Below the pieces are notes generated by a model. It made no database searches, was not told the DNA's origin, and was given only the letters and a program-made list of their open reading frames with translations. Shown here piece by piece: positions 1 through 15,000 of a stretch of DNA of 64,000 bases. The stretch lies in assembly GCA_021613375.1 (NCBI GenBank), contig JAJQXZ010000043.1:1-64000 (forward strand), written 5' to 3'. Each line of letters starts with the position of its first letter. Within the stretch, counting starts at the first letter, position 1. This DNA is from Megaleporinus macrocephalus. Lineage: Eukaryota > Chordata > Actinopteri > Characiformes > Anostomidae. A program made the position numbers and the translations under genes.

Positions 1-3000
1 AACTATATGTGGAATGTCCACATATACAGTCTGTGTATATATACAGTACAACTATATGTGGAATGTCCACATATACAGTCCGTGTATATATACAGTACGA
101 CTATATGTGAAATGTCCTCATATACAGTCTGTGTGTATATACAGTACGAATATATGTGAAATGTCCACATATACATTCCAACTATATGTGAAATGTCCAC
201 ATATACATTTCAACTATATGTGAAATGTCCACATATACAATTTGTGTATATATAAACAGTACAACTATATGTGAAATATCCACATATACAGTCTGTGTAT
301 ATATACAGTACAACTATGTGAAATGTCCACATATACAGTCCGTGCATATATACAGTACGACTATATGTGAAATGTCCACATATACATTCCAACTATATGT
401 GAAATGTCCACATATACAATTTTTGTATATATAAACAGTACAAATATATGTGAAATGTCCACATATACAGTCTGTGTATATATACAGTCCAACTATATGT
501 GAAATGTCCACATATACAGTCCGTGTATATATACAGTACAACTATATGTAGAATGTCCACATATACAGTCCGTGTATATAAACATTACAACTATATGTAA
601 AATGTCCACATATACAATTTTTGTATATATACACAGTACAATTATATGTGAAATGTCCACATATACTGTCCGTGCATATACACAGTACAAATATATGTGA
701 AATGTCCACATATACAGTCTGTGTATATATACAGTCCAACTATATGTGAAATGTCCACATATACGGTCCGTGTATATAAACAGTACAACTATATGTGAAA
801 TGTCCACATATACATTCCAACTATATGTGAAATGTCCACATATACAATTTTTGTATATATACACAGTACAATTATATGTGAAATGTCCACATATACAGTC
901 CGTGTATATATACAGTACGAATATATGTGAAATGTCCACATATACATTCCAACTATATGTGAAATGTCCACATATACAATTTGTTTATATATAAACAGTA
1001 CAACTATATGTGAAATATCCACATATACAGTCTGTGTATATATACAGTACAACTATGTGAAATGTATACATATACAGTCCGTGTATTTATACAGTACGAC
1101 TATATGTGAAATGTCCACATATGCATTCCAACTATATGTGAAATGTCCACTTATACAATTTGTGTATATATACACAGTACAAATATATTTGAAATTTCCA
1201 CATATACAATCCGTGTATATATACAGTCGAACTATATGTGAAATGCCCACATATACAGTCTGTGTATCTATACAGTACAACTATATGTGAAATGTCTACA
1301 TGTACAGTCTGTGTATATATACAGTACAACTATATGTGAAATGTCCACATATACATTCTAACTATATGTGAAATGTCCACATATACAGTCTGTGTATATA
1401 TAAAGTACGACTATATGTGAAATGTCCACATATACAATTTTTGTATATATACAGTACAACTATATGTGGAATGTCCACATGTACAGTCTGTGTATATATA
1501 CAGTACAACTATATGTGAAATGTCCACATATACATTCTAACTATATGTGAAATGTCCACGTATACAATTTTTGTATATATACACACTACAACTATATGTA
1601 AAATGTCCACATATACATTCCAACTATATGTGAAATGTCCACATATACATTTCAACTATATGTGAAATGTCCACATATACAATTTGTGTATATATAAACA
1701 GTACAACTATATGTGAAATATCCACATATACAGTCTGTGTATATATACAGTACAACTATGTGAAATGTTTACATATACAGTCCGTGTGTATATACAGTAC
1801 GAATATATGTGAAATGTCCACATATACATTCCAACTATATGCGAAATGTCCACATATACAATTTTTGTATATATACACAGTACAAATATATGTGAAATGT
1901 CCACATATACAGTCTGTGTATATATACAGTCCAACTATATGTGAAATGTCCACATATACAGTCCGTGTATATATACAGTACAACTTTATGTAGAATGTCC
2001 ACATATACAATTTTTGTATATATACACAGTACAAATATATGTGAAATGTCCACATATACAGTCCGTATATATATACACAGTATAACTATATATGAAATGT
2101 CCACATATACAGTCCGTGTATATATACAGTACAACTATATGTGAAATGTCCTTATATACAGTCTGTGTATATATATAGTCCAACTATATGTGAAATGTCC
2201 ACATATACAGTCTGTGTATATATACAGTAGAACTATATGTGGAATGTCCACATATACAGTCTGTGTATATATACAGTACAACTATATGTGGAATGTCCAC
2301 ATATACAGTCCGTGTATATATACAGTCTAACTATATGTGAAATGTCCACATATACAGTCTGTGTATATATATAGTCCAACTGTATGTGAAATGTCCACAT
2401 ATACAGTCTGTGTATATATACAGTAGAACTATATGTGGAATGTCCACATATACAGTCTGTGTATATATACAGTACAACTATATGTGGAATGTCCACATAT
2501 ACAGTCCGTGTATATATACAGTACGACTATATGTGAAATGTCCTCATATACAGTCCGTGTATATATACAGTACGACTATATGTGAAATGTCCACATATAC
2601 ATTCCAACTATATGTGAAATGTCCACATATACAATTTGTGTATATATAAACAGTACAACTATATGTGAAATATCCACATATAAAGTCTGTGTATATATAC
2701 AGTACAACTATGTGAAATGTCCACATATACAATCCGTGCATATATACAGTACGACTATATGTGAAATGTCCACATATACATTCCAACTATATGTGAAATG
2801 TCCACATATACAATTTTTGTATATATAAACAGTACAAATATATGTGAAATGTCCACATATACAGTCTGTGTACATATACAGTCCAACTATATGTGAAATG
2901 TCCACCTATACGGTCCGTGTATATATACAGTACAACTATATGTGAAATGTCCACATATACATTCCAACTATATGTGAAATGTCCACATATACATTCCAAC

Positions 3001-6000
3001 TATATGTGAAATGTCCACATATACATTCCAACTATATGTGAAATGTCCACATATACAATTTGTGTATATATAAACAGTACAACTATATGTGAAATATCCA
3101 CCTATACAGTCTGTGTATATATACAGTACAACTATGTGAAATGTCCACATATACAATTTTTGTATATATAAACAGTACAAATATATGTGAAATGTCCACA
3201 TATACAGTCTGTGTACATATACAGTCCAACTATATGTGAAATGTCCACCTATACGGTCCGTGTATATATACAGTACAACTATATGTGAAATGTTCACATA
3301 TACATTCCAACTATATGTGAAATGTCCACATATACATTTCAACTATATGTGAAATGTCCACATATACAATTTGTGTATATATAAACAGTACAACTATATG
3401 TGAAATATCCACATTTACAGTCTTTGTATATATACAGTACAACTATGTGAAATGTCCACATATACAGTCCGTGCATATATACAGTACGACTATATGTGAA
3501 ATGTCCACATATACATTCCAACTATATGTGAAATGTCCACATATACAATTTTTGTATATATAAACAGTACAAATATATGTGAAATGTCCACATATACAGT
3601 CTGTGTACATATACAGTCCAACTATATGTGAAATGTCCACCTATACGGTCCGTGTATATATACAGTACAACTATATGTGAAATGTCCACATATACATTCC
3701 AACTATATGTGAAATGTCCACATATACAATTTTTGTATATATAAACAGTACAAATATATGTGAAATGTCCACATATACAGTCTGTGTATATATACAGTCC
3801 AACTATATGTGAAATGTCCACATATACAGTCCGTGTATATATACAGTACAACTATATGTAGAATGTCCACATATACAGTCCGTGTATATAAACAGTACAA
3901 CTATATGTAAAATGTCCACATATACAATTTTTGTATATATACACAGTACAAATATATGTGAAATGTCCACATATACAGTCCGTGTATATACACACTACAA
4001 ATATATGTGAAATGTCCACATATACAGTCTGTGTATATATACAGTCCAACTATATGTGAAATGTCCACATATACGGTCCGTGTATATAAACAGTACAACT
4101 ATATGTGAAATGTCCTCATATACATTCCAACTATATGTGAAATGTCCACATATACAATTTTTGTATATATACACAGTACAATTATATGTGAAATGTCCAC
4201 ATATACAGTCCGTGTATATATACAGTCCAACTATATGTGGAATGTCCACATATACAGTCTAACTATATGTGAAATGTCCTTATATACAGTCCGTGTATAT
4301 ATACAGTCCAACTATATGTGAAATGTCCACATATACAGTCCGTGTATATACACTGTCCAACTATATGTGGAATGTCCACATATACAGTCTGTGTATATAT
4401 ACAGTAGAACTATATGTGGAATGTCCACATATACAGTCTGTGTATATAAACAGTACAACTATATGTGAAATGTCCACATATACATTCCAACTATATGTGA
4501 AATGTTTACATATACAGTCCGTGTGTATATACAGTACGAATATATGTGAAATGTCCACATATACATTCCAACTATATGTGAAATGTCCACATATACAATT
4601 TGTTTATATATAAACAGTACAACTATATGTGAAATATCCACATATACAGTCTGTGTATATATACAGTACAACTATGTGAAATGTATACATATACAGTCCG
4701 TGTATATATACAGTACGACTATATGTGAAATGTCCAGATATACATTCCAACTATATGTGAAATGTCCACATATACAATTTGTGTATATATACACAGTACA
4801 AATATATTTGAAATTTCCACATATACAGTCCGTGTGTATATACAGTCCAACTATATGTGAAATGCCCACATATACAGTCTGTGTATATATACAGTACAAC
4901 TATATGTGGAATGTCCACATGTACAGTCTGTGTATATATACAGTACAACTATATGTGAAATGTCCACATATACATTCTAACTATATGTGAAATGTCCACA
5001 AATACAATTTTTGTATATATACACAATACAACTATATGTGAAATGTCCACATATACAGTCTGTGTATATATAAAGTACGACTATATGTGAAATGTCCACA
5101 TATAAAATTTTTGTATATATACAGTACAACTATATGTGGAATGTCCACATGTACAGTCTGTGTATATATACAGTACAACTATATGTGAAATGTCCACATA
5201 TACATTCTAACTATATGTGAAATGTCCACAAATACAATTTTTGTATATATACACAGTACAACTATATGTGAAATGTCCACATATACAGTCTGTGTATATA
5301 TAAAGTACGACTATATGTGAAATGTCCACATATACAGTCCGTGTATATATACAGTACAACTATATGTAGAATGTCCACATATACAGTTCGTGTATATACA
5401 CAGTACAATAATATGTGAAATGTCCACATATACAGTCCGTATATATATACAGTATAACTATATATGAAATGTCCACATATACAGTCCGTGTATATATACA
5501 GTACAACTATATGTGAAATGTCCACATATACATTCCAACTATATGTGAAATGTTTACATATACAATTTGTGTATAAATACACAGTACAACTATATGTGAA
5601 ATGTCCACATACACATTCCAACTATATGTAAAATGTTTACATATACAATTTGTGTATAAATACACAGTACAACTATATGTGAAATGTCCACATATACAAT
5701 TTGTGTATATATACACAGTACAAATATATGTGAAATGTCCACACATACAATCTGTGTATATATACAGTCTAACTATATGTGAAATGTCCTTATATACAGT
5801 CTGTGTATATATATAGTCCAACTATATGTGAAATGTCCACATATACAGTCTGTGTATATATACAGTAGAACTATATGTGGAATGTCCACATATACAGTCT
5901 GTGTATATATACAGTACAACTATATGTGGAATGTCCACATATACAGTCCGTGTATATATACAGTACGACTATATGTGAAATGTCCTCATATACAGTCCGT

Positions 6001-6650
6001 GTATATATACAGTACAACTATATGTGGAATGTCCACATATACAGTCTGTGTATATATACAGTACAACTTTGTGTGAAATGTCCACATATACATTCTAACT
6101 ATATGTGAAATGTCCACATATACAATTTTTGTATATATACACAGTACAACTATATGTGAAATGTCCACATATACAGTCTGTGTATATATAAAGTACGACT
6201 ATATGTGAAATGTCCACATATACAATTTTTGTATATATACAGTACAACTATATGTGGAATGTCCACATATACAGTCCGTGTGTATATACAGTACGAATAT
6301 ATGTGAAATGTCCACATATACATTCCAACTATATGTGAAATGTCCACATATACAATTTGTGTATATATAAACAGTACAACTATATGTGAAATATCTACAT
6401 ATACAGTCTGTGTATATATACAGTACGACTATATGTGAAATGTCCACATATACATTCCAACTATATGTGAAATGTCCACATATACAATTTTTGTATGTAT
6501 ACACAGTACAACTATATGTAAAATGTCCGCATATACAATTTGTGTACATATACATTCCAACTATATGTGAAATGTCCACATATACATTTCAACTATATGT
6601 GAAATGTCCACATATACAGTCTGTGTATATATACATTAGAACTGCATGTA
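1..6650. repeat. AT-rich minisatellite/satellite array, ~49-bp monomer
   Basis: The whole stretch is built from a 49-bp unit (aactatatgtgaaatgtcc followed by acatatacag and a gtatatatacag segment) mixed with ~32-bp units that lack the gtatatatacag half. Each unit carries an inverted repeat: ATATGTGGA, a 3-nt spacer, then TCCACATAT; in many units GGA has become GAA. Variants mark larger blocks: gaaatatcc recurs near 270, 1010, 1715, 2670, 3095, 3400, 4630 and 6390. A ~430-bp block at ~897-1330 is repeated at ~4515-4945 with the same private changes. Because 49 is not a multiple of three and the monomer has few stops, every frame looks open on both strands; I see no gene. The right end decays into unique sequence by about 6650. 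Confidence 0.95.
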
Positions 6651-8406
6651 ACATGTTCTCATCCATAGTCTATGTATATAGTCCAATATGCCAAAACAGC
6701 CAAATTCACTGTTTTAAATTCACTGTTGTTTGTGATGCCACAAAAACCACATCATTAAGATGTATCCACCCTTTTTATTGCACAGCAGTTTGGCTTTGAC
6801 CAGTTATGTTTAGGCTTAGGGCTCGTTTCAGCCTGGACTTCTTATCTTACAACACAGTGCATTTCCACACATCAGTCTTAAAGGCACAGTATCCACAGCT
6901 ATTCATTCTATGGGATAATTCTACGGGACAAAGAGATACAGAACATAGAAATGAACGACCAATTATTAACTAAACTACACAACTATACAAACATGATACA
7001 CATTGCATTTTATAAAAACAAAATAATAAAAATACGAGAATATGTCCAGATACCGAGGAGTGATCATGAGGGGGGGCTCATTATGCCTGCTTCAGTGAAG
7101 CCACAGACACAACTGCCCCCTGTCATGCAAATTGGCTGACTTTTTTCCGATGTCAAGGTATTTATAGCTTCGCCTTTATACTGGTGGACGCCCACACTCC
7201 TCAGTCGAGTGTGCTGATCTACTTTCATCTGTCCAACTCCTATGTAGAAAATGTAAATCTATACCATTAGAGTGCAAACTGACTGACTAACTAACCTAAA
7301 TGTACACTAAGTAAATGATGCTTTGAATTGCCTGTTCACTTGTATTCCCAGATATGTTAGCAACACACAGTTCTGCCTTTCAGTTTACTTGCTTTCGGCG
7401 ATAACTGTGAAATATCATATTTATGTGAAAATTATAACCGTTGGAATCAAATGAGTTCAAATGCATCACACTTCTTTTTTTCTTTTTTTTCGGTGTAGCA
7501 TCTTCAGCAGCCGGGGAGTTTTCTCACCTTCACTGTGCTTTACACTCCCTCCCACATGATGAATACGAAAATAATAAGAGAAAAAAAAAACACCACTGAA
7601 CCACTGAAACTCAACGTCTACCTATCTACTGAACATACAAAGACAGTCATCATGCTTTATTTACTGAGAGAGAAAAAAAAGATGCATTGAATTGAGTTTA
7701 TTCAAATGTGTGTGCTATTTCCACGTGATTGAAATATATTACATCAACACAGGATCCTCCTTTCACTTTAGTTAGACTTGTGTTGGCTGTGTTGATGTAT
7801 TATATACTGTATGCCCAAAGCTTTTCTGAAAAACAAGGCTAGTAATAGGATGGCCCCCCCTTTTCTGATGCAGTATCTGCCTTTACTCGTCCCGAAGCCG
7901 AAACATGGCTGTGATGATCTGATTGTATTCAGCCACAAGAGTATTAGTGAGGTGAATTCTGGGTTTTAGTTCATTTGAGTTCATTCTGAATCATTCTAAA
8001 CTCATCCTAAGTAGTGGAGCTTATTCACTCTGAAAAACACAGCTCCACTGCTCCACAGCCCAATGCTTTGAGCGTGGGGGGGGGGCTTTACACCCCTCTA
8101 GTCGTAGTTGTCACAGGGCATCTTATTTTATTCACATGGAAACGACACATTTGAATGAAGTAAACTCAATACATCTCCTCAAATGCAACACATCTCTTCA
8201 ACATGCAGTGCTGCACGAGGCAAGACAGCACTGTTCCATGGACATGAGTATCTCCGCTGTCCGGTTTGCTCTTCTCACAGTCTTCCCTTCGTCAGCGAGA
8301 GCTTTCCACGTTGTCTTGGCTCCAAGAGGGGCCCATAAAAAAAAACAACCGATGCTCGTCCCGACACGTATTGTTCCTTGGTACCCACATTGGCATCGGA
8401 TCGTTC
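6651..8406. other. Unique AT-rich sequence with no gene; includes the 3' flank of tnfrsf8
   Basis: No reading frame here resembles a protein. The part next to 8406 should hold the 3' UTR of the minus-strand receptor gene. Poly-A and poly-C runs occur (7580s, 7850s, 8080s). I see no RNA gene or recognisable repeat. Confidence 0.6.
8127..8132 (-). terminator. Candidate polyadenylation signal for tnfrsf8
   Basis: TTTATT on the plus strand gives AATAAA on the minus strand about 275 bases past the stop codon at 8407-8409. Other AATAAA matches lie farther out (for example near 7655), so the choice is not certain. Confidence 0.35.
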
Positions 8407-8621
8407 TCACTTGCTAGTGGCCGGAACAGGAAAGCTCAGCTCTTTGCCGAACTCCTCTTGCATTCCCGCACCGACTGAGCCGTTCTGGGGATGTAAGCTG
8501 GACTCCTGCTGAGGGATGCTCATGAGCGGGATGTCCTCGCCGCTCTCCGACTCTTCGTCCTTTCTCTCGTTCGAGTTGGAACCCAGGATCACCATGCCTG
8601 GCGAATAGATGAAGATTGATC
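8407..8621 (-). CDS. tnfrsf8: tnfrsf8 exon 9: C-terminal tail with TRAF-binding motif
   Basis: Acceptor cctttgtag, phase 1 in; stop TGA at 8409-8407. It encodes SIFIYSPGMVILGSN, an acidic stretch, IPLMSIPQQESS with the P-x-Q-E TRAF2-type motif, and the CD30-like end GKELSFPVPATSK. The motif assignment is from family knowledge; binding is inferred. Confidence 0.88.
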
Positions 8622-8946
8622 CTACAAAGGAAGACGAGATTAGTGTTCAGAAGACGGTGACTCAGCTCCTAATCTGCATACTTAACAGTTCAATAACATG
8701 AGATGGTATAAAATGACTCAGAGGCGCTTAGTCATTCCAAGAGAAAAGAAAAAAGAATGTGTTTTGGCACATGTAGGCAAGCTGAGAGAAACCAAAAGCC
8801 AACTATGAAATCTAAGGCTTTGTGACCTGATTGTTTTGTGGATCAGTAATCAAAGATATTAAAAAGGTCAGAGCTTATATAATGCATTGTGTAACCTTTT
8901 ACCAAGACTACCAAAACACACACACATATATGTGTTATATATATAT

Positions 8947-9026
<80 letters not shown>

Positions 9027-12000
9027 TTTATCTGAGCAATAACTGTATGAATACCAGATATAATTAAAACAGATGGAAATAAGCAATAAGTACAATATAA
9101 AGTAGCTTGAATATCTTATCAGTTTGATTTCCAGTTCCAGATTTCTCCTGGACATCCTTCAGCAGCAATCTTCATTTAGCTTAATGAAGTACTGAGCAGT
9201 CAAAGCAGGTATTAGATGATAACTGTAAATTATATATTGCCAATGGTCGTTTACACTGTGTGAAAATTCCATGATGAATGGACCAATAGAAGTGCTCCAA
9301 TATAGCTTGGAAAAAAATTCTGGTTCCATTGACTTACATTGAAAGTAAAGTATGTTTTTGGTCTCTCCTGTGAAGTTACAATTTCAGAGATATTGTTTTT
9401 CATTGGACAGCCACAATATATAATTTAATATTATATATTGTCTCCCCCCTCCTATTGCGCGCTACAGGTTTTCACTTCTTAAATTTTAACCTCGGACACA
9501 AAACCACAACCCCTATGGTTTCTGCTCTTTTACAGTGTTTCCTTGACTTGCTGACTAATTTCTTCAAGGCATCTTCAAATACTGAAAGTGACCTGTACTT
9601 TAGCCCGCTATAACAGGAAATGCCTTTTAGTCTTCTTGGCAGAGCTCCTGTTAAGGATATCCATAAGCACAGCTAAAAAAAAAAAGGGGGCAGAAAACAA
9701 GTGCAAGAGGAAAAGGGAACCATTGAACTAACAAGATAAACTGCATTGGTTTCCCGGTAAAAGCACTAGATAAGGATAAAGAGAAAAAAACTGCGCAATG
9801 CACGACCACATAGCTTCACACGGGTGAGCTAGAACTTCACACTAGGTCCTTTTCTTTTTTTTGGTAGGGGTTTACAGTGAAACAAGCTTCATCATGCATA
9901 AAGGTCAACACTTCCTTTCAAACAGCGTTTCTCTGACATCCTATTGAGCAGATCGGTTGTGCAACATCACTGTTAAATGCAGTTCACCAGAATTACATAG
10001 CTGGTCCTACTTGTCTGTAACTGCACATACCGGTCTTACAGGGGTAAATGTGAGGTGACGCTAATCTGTCTGGAGCCAAGACGCGGAAACAGACATGCTG
10101 AAAAATTCCTGTGTGCACGTGCGTTTGTGGTGATGATATTAACGAAGCTGATTTTGTATGTACATGTCAAAGTTTTGGCACGAAATGCCAATATCAGCTC
10201 CTCCCCAACTGTAAGTTAAAGAGAGAGAGAGATACCTTTACACGGGTGAGCTGGGACCTCACACTCTGCCTTTTTTTTTTGGTTATGGGTTTAGAGTGAG
10301 ACGAGCTTTGTCATGTATAATGGTCAACACTTCCTTTTAAATAGCTTTCCCCCGAAATCCTATTGAGTAGATCTTTTCGTGCCAAAGCTGATTTCTTATG
10401 TACATGTCGAAGCTGATGCCTGATGACATACTGTAGATATTTATAACATACAGAAACTAGAAGACGACTAGTTCTGCTTGGTTTGCATTAGAAAAGAGAT
10501 GTATGTGTCCCTTTTTCTTCCTTTATAAGGTTAAAACTTAAGTGCAGCAAAATAGTCCCAAACTGCTTTCATTTCATTTACCCTGTTAAATACTTCATTA
10601 ATATACTTATACCTAATTAAGACATTCATTTAAAAAATTATTGATTGGAACACTACTGATTCTTTTAAGGACTGTATATAGATGATAAAATGATAAACTA
10701 GAACAGGGGTCACTAATAGGCTGACTGCGGTCCGAATCCGAATTGCTCTAAAACCAGAAAAGTTAATAGTTATGGAATGGACCTGCTCGTCTAGTTTTGG
10801 AGAATACCGCTATTTAAAACCAACATGTCAATTAGTGAAGCTGAGTTAACAAGAAGACGCACCTTTTATTTACTTTCTCTATAAATAAACACTTTAAGAT
10901 GCTCTTTTTTCAAATGCATTGTTTTTTTTTTAAAGTAGCTTATGTTTCAGTTCAGCATTTAAACAGTAAATATACTGAAATATACTGAACGGTATGTGTG
11001 ATGTGTTGGTGTTTCAGTAGCTGATGGTATAAGATGCTGATACTAGACTACTTCAGTAAACAGGATACACCACTGAATCATAACACACGTTAGAAATGAT
11101 GAAGGTCGGACCTTGGTCTGAGGAAATCTCCTCTAACTGGACCTTACTGAACTCTAATTAAATACCCCTGAACTAGAGCTTTTTCCATGTTATTTGTTGG
11201 TAAGTACACTTTATGTATATAGCACTTCTCTAAGGCAGGGCTACAGAGTGCTTCACAATAAAATTTTAAAGCAACCATTTGAAAAATAAGACACAATAAC
11301 AAAAGAAGAACACCCGAAGAAGCTTTCCTGACCCACTGTATTGTTGATGCTCTCCCCTTTGCCGCTGTAGTCCATGGTGACCTGCTGATTGCCATTGGGG
11401 CCCAAGCCGGGCCCCATGCCTTGACCTCTGGCGCTGTTTGGGATGTCACTGCCCAAAGGTAACGACGTCTCCACGCTGTGGCAGGTGCTGGCTGAGGAGG
11501 GTGCCTGCTGTGGCTTCTGCAAATGCTGCAGCTGCTGTAGAAGAAGATCAACAAAGCAAAGGCCTGAAATGGGCTTTCAGATATGATATTTTCCAATGAC
11601 ATTTGCTTTATATATTTTATACACATACACACACACACACATGCAAATGAGCTATTGTAACAAATTAAGTCAAATTGTGGTCTCACACGAATGTACGAAG
11701 TATTCATACATTCAATATTTACAAGGATTCTGTCATGGTATTTGGTATAAGGCACTAACTAAGATATATATATGCAAACTATTTGTAGGCTAGGGCATTT
11801 TCTTTTGGGAGGTGCCAAATCCTAATTGCCAAATTTACAGCTGTGAAAGTAATACTTAAGTTTATTTGAAAACACAGAAAGTTTTAGTCTTAAGGTCAAT
11901 TAATATTCAGGCAATAAGTATTTTTGCCAGGCAGAACAGAATTTAGTTGGATAACCTTTACGAATGAAGGATTCGATGTTCACTATCATTTCCATCGATT

Positions 12001-15000
12001 GTTACGGATTATTTCACTGTATTTGGCTGGTCTACTCTCTAAATGCTGCTTCTGGGATGCTCTGCGTGCGCTGCTTATGTAAAAGCTCTGACAGCACAAT
12101 GACAGAAATTATAAGAGAAACAGAAGTTGTGCTTCAAAATGCAAATATTCTCACTAAATAAAGACACAGTACTGTAATAACAATAACCGTTCCCCCGTGT
12201 AGCATCTGCTCATATTACGACAGCAATGCTGGCAGTTTAAGGCACTGTCGCCTCACAGCAGCACGATCTGGGTGTGATTTCCGGGTTTGGGTTGTTCTGT
12301 GTGGAGTCTGTATGTTCTCCCCGTGCTTGAGTGGGTTTTCTTCCGGGTACTCTGGTTTCCTCCCACAGTCCAAACACATGCATGTTAGGTTGATCGGTCA
12401 CTCTAAATCACTCGTAGGTGTGAGTGTGTGTGTGAGTGTGTGTTGGCCATGTGATGAACTGGCGGCCTGTCCATGGTGTACCCTGCCTTCGCTTGATGAC
12501 TCTGGGATTGGCTCTAGTGACCCAGACTACAGGAAGATAATGGATGGATGTTTATACAGATGGCCACACTAAACGCTACAGAGTTTGCGAGAAATTTATG
12601 GTTCAGTGAATCCCATCATTTATGGCAGGAACCCCAAGGAAGCAGCCCAAACCCAGGAGAAACTGACTGGCCAGATGGATCACATCGGCCAGATGGAACA
12701 TGAGACCGTGCAGTTGCCGTGAACAGAGTAGACCAGGTTTCGAGAGCTCCTAAAAGAACGTCTCTGTACGGCGGCCTCCTCAAGAATAAAACTTATACAC
12801 TGAACTGGTCTCCCTCTTCATTCTGACTGCAAGAAAAGAAGTTACAACACTTCTCATATCCGTCCATCACTCATACAATGTAGGATTTCTAGTTTCCGTC
12901 CAATCAGAGTGTGTGACAACATCTGGACCCTGCGGCACCCTGCCACCCCCCTGACCACATGGTGTGTAGGATTGCACTGTGTTGAAGTAAATATGTCCCA
13001 AAATTTAATAATCAGTGTGTAACTGTCATTGTTTTAAGAACATAAACAGAATTCAGGTCTAAGGCCAATCAAAGCATGAGGATTTTAATCTTAAGTGAAA
13101 GTAGCTTAAAGTCAGAAATGCTATTTTATAAAATACTCTGTTTCGTGCATGCCTGTCTGTATTTGTTTACATTGTTCTGTCATTGCCATACGGTTTATGT
13201 TTATGTTTGCCATGTGCTACCTGTCTCCGCCCCTCACCTGATCCTTGTTGTCTCCCTCTTGTTAGCCCCAGGTGTTCTTTATTAGTTCCTGTTTATGTTC
13301 TCTGGTCTGTGTGCTTTGTCTTCGCTTGGTGTTTTGTCTTATCTAATGTAAGTCTGTAGTCTGTAGTTTCTTGTTTTCTTTGTTTTTCTTGATAGAATAT
13401 TTTTGTTTTTGGTTCTTAATAAATGTCCCTCTCGCTTGCACTTGCATCCTGCCTCCTCGACTATCTGCCTACATGACAACAGTAAAATATGTAGAAGTGT
13501 CCACTGGAGAGGACAGTGACATCTTACACCTGTCATATGAGCAGGGGCCTACCATATAGATCACACTAACTGTTTTTGATGTCGAGGCTCTTTATACACA
13601 TTACAAATGTTGCAGGTAAATTATTTCCACCTTTAAAAAAAATGGGCTTAAAATATATAATCTATAAATATTACATGAATTAAATAAGTGTGTTTCGTTT
13701 TGTGTAATGACCAGTAATACTCACATATTTCCCGAACGTGAGACCTAGAGAGACAAAAGGAGAACAATGAGACTCTTCCCATCATATCCTATTCTCATAA
13801 ACGATGATTGATTTAAATATTGCATCGACATACAGTGATAGCTCAATAAAACAGGAGCGTCTCGGCGTTTAGGGCACTATTTGAAGGTCTGCTGTGGTTT
13901 CTCAGGTTCTCTCACAAGCACACATTAAGCTGTAATTCTGAAACCATCTGAATATTTGCTTTAGGTGTGACATTATGGGAACGACAACACATAAGTGCAG
14001 ATGCAGTGTGGTTTACAGTAAGTAGCACACTGAGGTGGATTCCACTGTTGCATTCAAGTTCATTCAAGACGGGAGGGTGCGGCTGGGGTCGTGAAAGGAC
14101 AACGCTATGCATGTGTTTATCGGATGCATGTTATCTATTTTTTTTTAATTGCATCTGTACATACCTGGCCAAGACTGTAGGATTTTGCCTTTGCACAACA
14201 TGGGGAGACATGTCAGCACTAGCAAGCTGAATACAACAAGCAGAAGAATAAAAATCCATGATGAAACAGAGCCCTCTAATGGAGAAAGAGAGAAAAAGAA
14301 ATGCAACCCGTCAACACGATGACTGGAGAAGACAGAAAGTAGTTTGTATACAGACAGAAAGTAGTTTGTATACAGACAGAAAGTAGTTTGTATACAGACA
14401 GAAAGTAGTTTGTATACAGCTGCAATATGTGAAAGTACAAAAACTGCATATGTAAACATGAACATTGGAGAACCTTTTATCATTCTTCCAGCATTGTTTT
14501 CTGCACTAGTACTTGAAGGGCCAGCGCTCCTAGGTAAAGAACTCGCTTCCTGGCGAGTGGTTCGATACAGCAGTGTGCTCTCAGAAGAACGACCGATTGG
14601 CTGCTCTGTCCGTTCGCTGGCGGTCTGATGGCTAGAGGCAGCTAGAACAGGGGTCACGGTTGATGGTGGATCTCTTACAGATGAGAAGATGGTAGAGAGG
14701 ACAGTCACAGGACCTGAGGAGGTCATGGGCTCAGAGGTGGGTGCCGGGCTCACCGTGGATGCAGTGGTGGGTCTAGAGGTGGGCGTAAAAGGGGTCGTGG
14801 CTGTTGGGGTCGTCGTGGATGCAGTGGTGGGTCTAGAGGAGGTGGTGGTGGATATAAAGGTGGTTCTGGGCTCAGTGGTAGGTGTTGGGGTGGAGGTAGT
14901 GGTCGGGAGGCCACACACTAGGTCCTGAGTGGACGAACCTTCTGTAATTACCACCTTCCCATGTTTGGCACAACTTTAGGAGACATAAAAAGAAGAAGAA

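Noticed and set aside
1..6650. CRISPR array
   Set aside because: Units are contiguous and near-identical with no unique spacers, in a vertebrate genome.
3..6799. Dozens of 60-148 aa open frames on both strands in the tandem array
   Set aside because: They are made by a stop-poor 49-bp repeat read in rotating frames; no start context, splice or motif support.
8831..9155. Frames with long IY repeats
   Set aside because: Translation of a TA dinucleotide run.
12312..12572. 86-aa frame
   Set aside because: Lies wholly in a common dispersed repeat.
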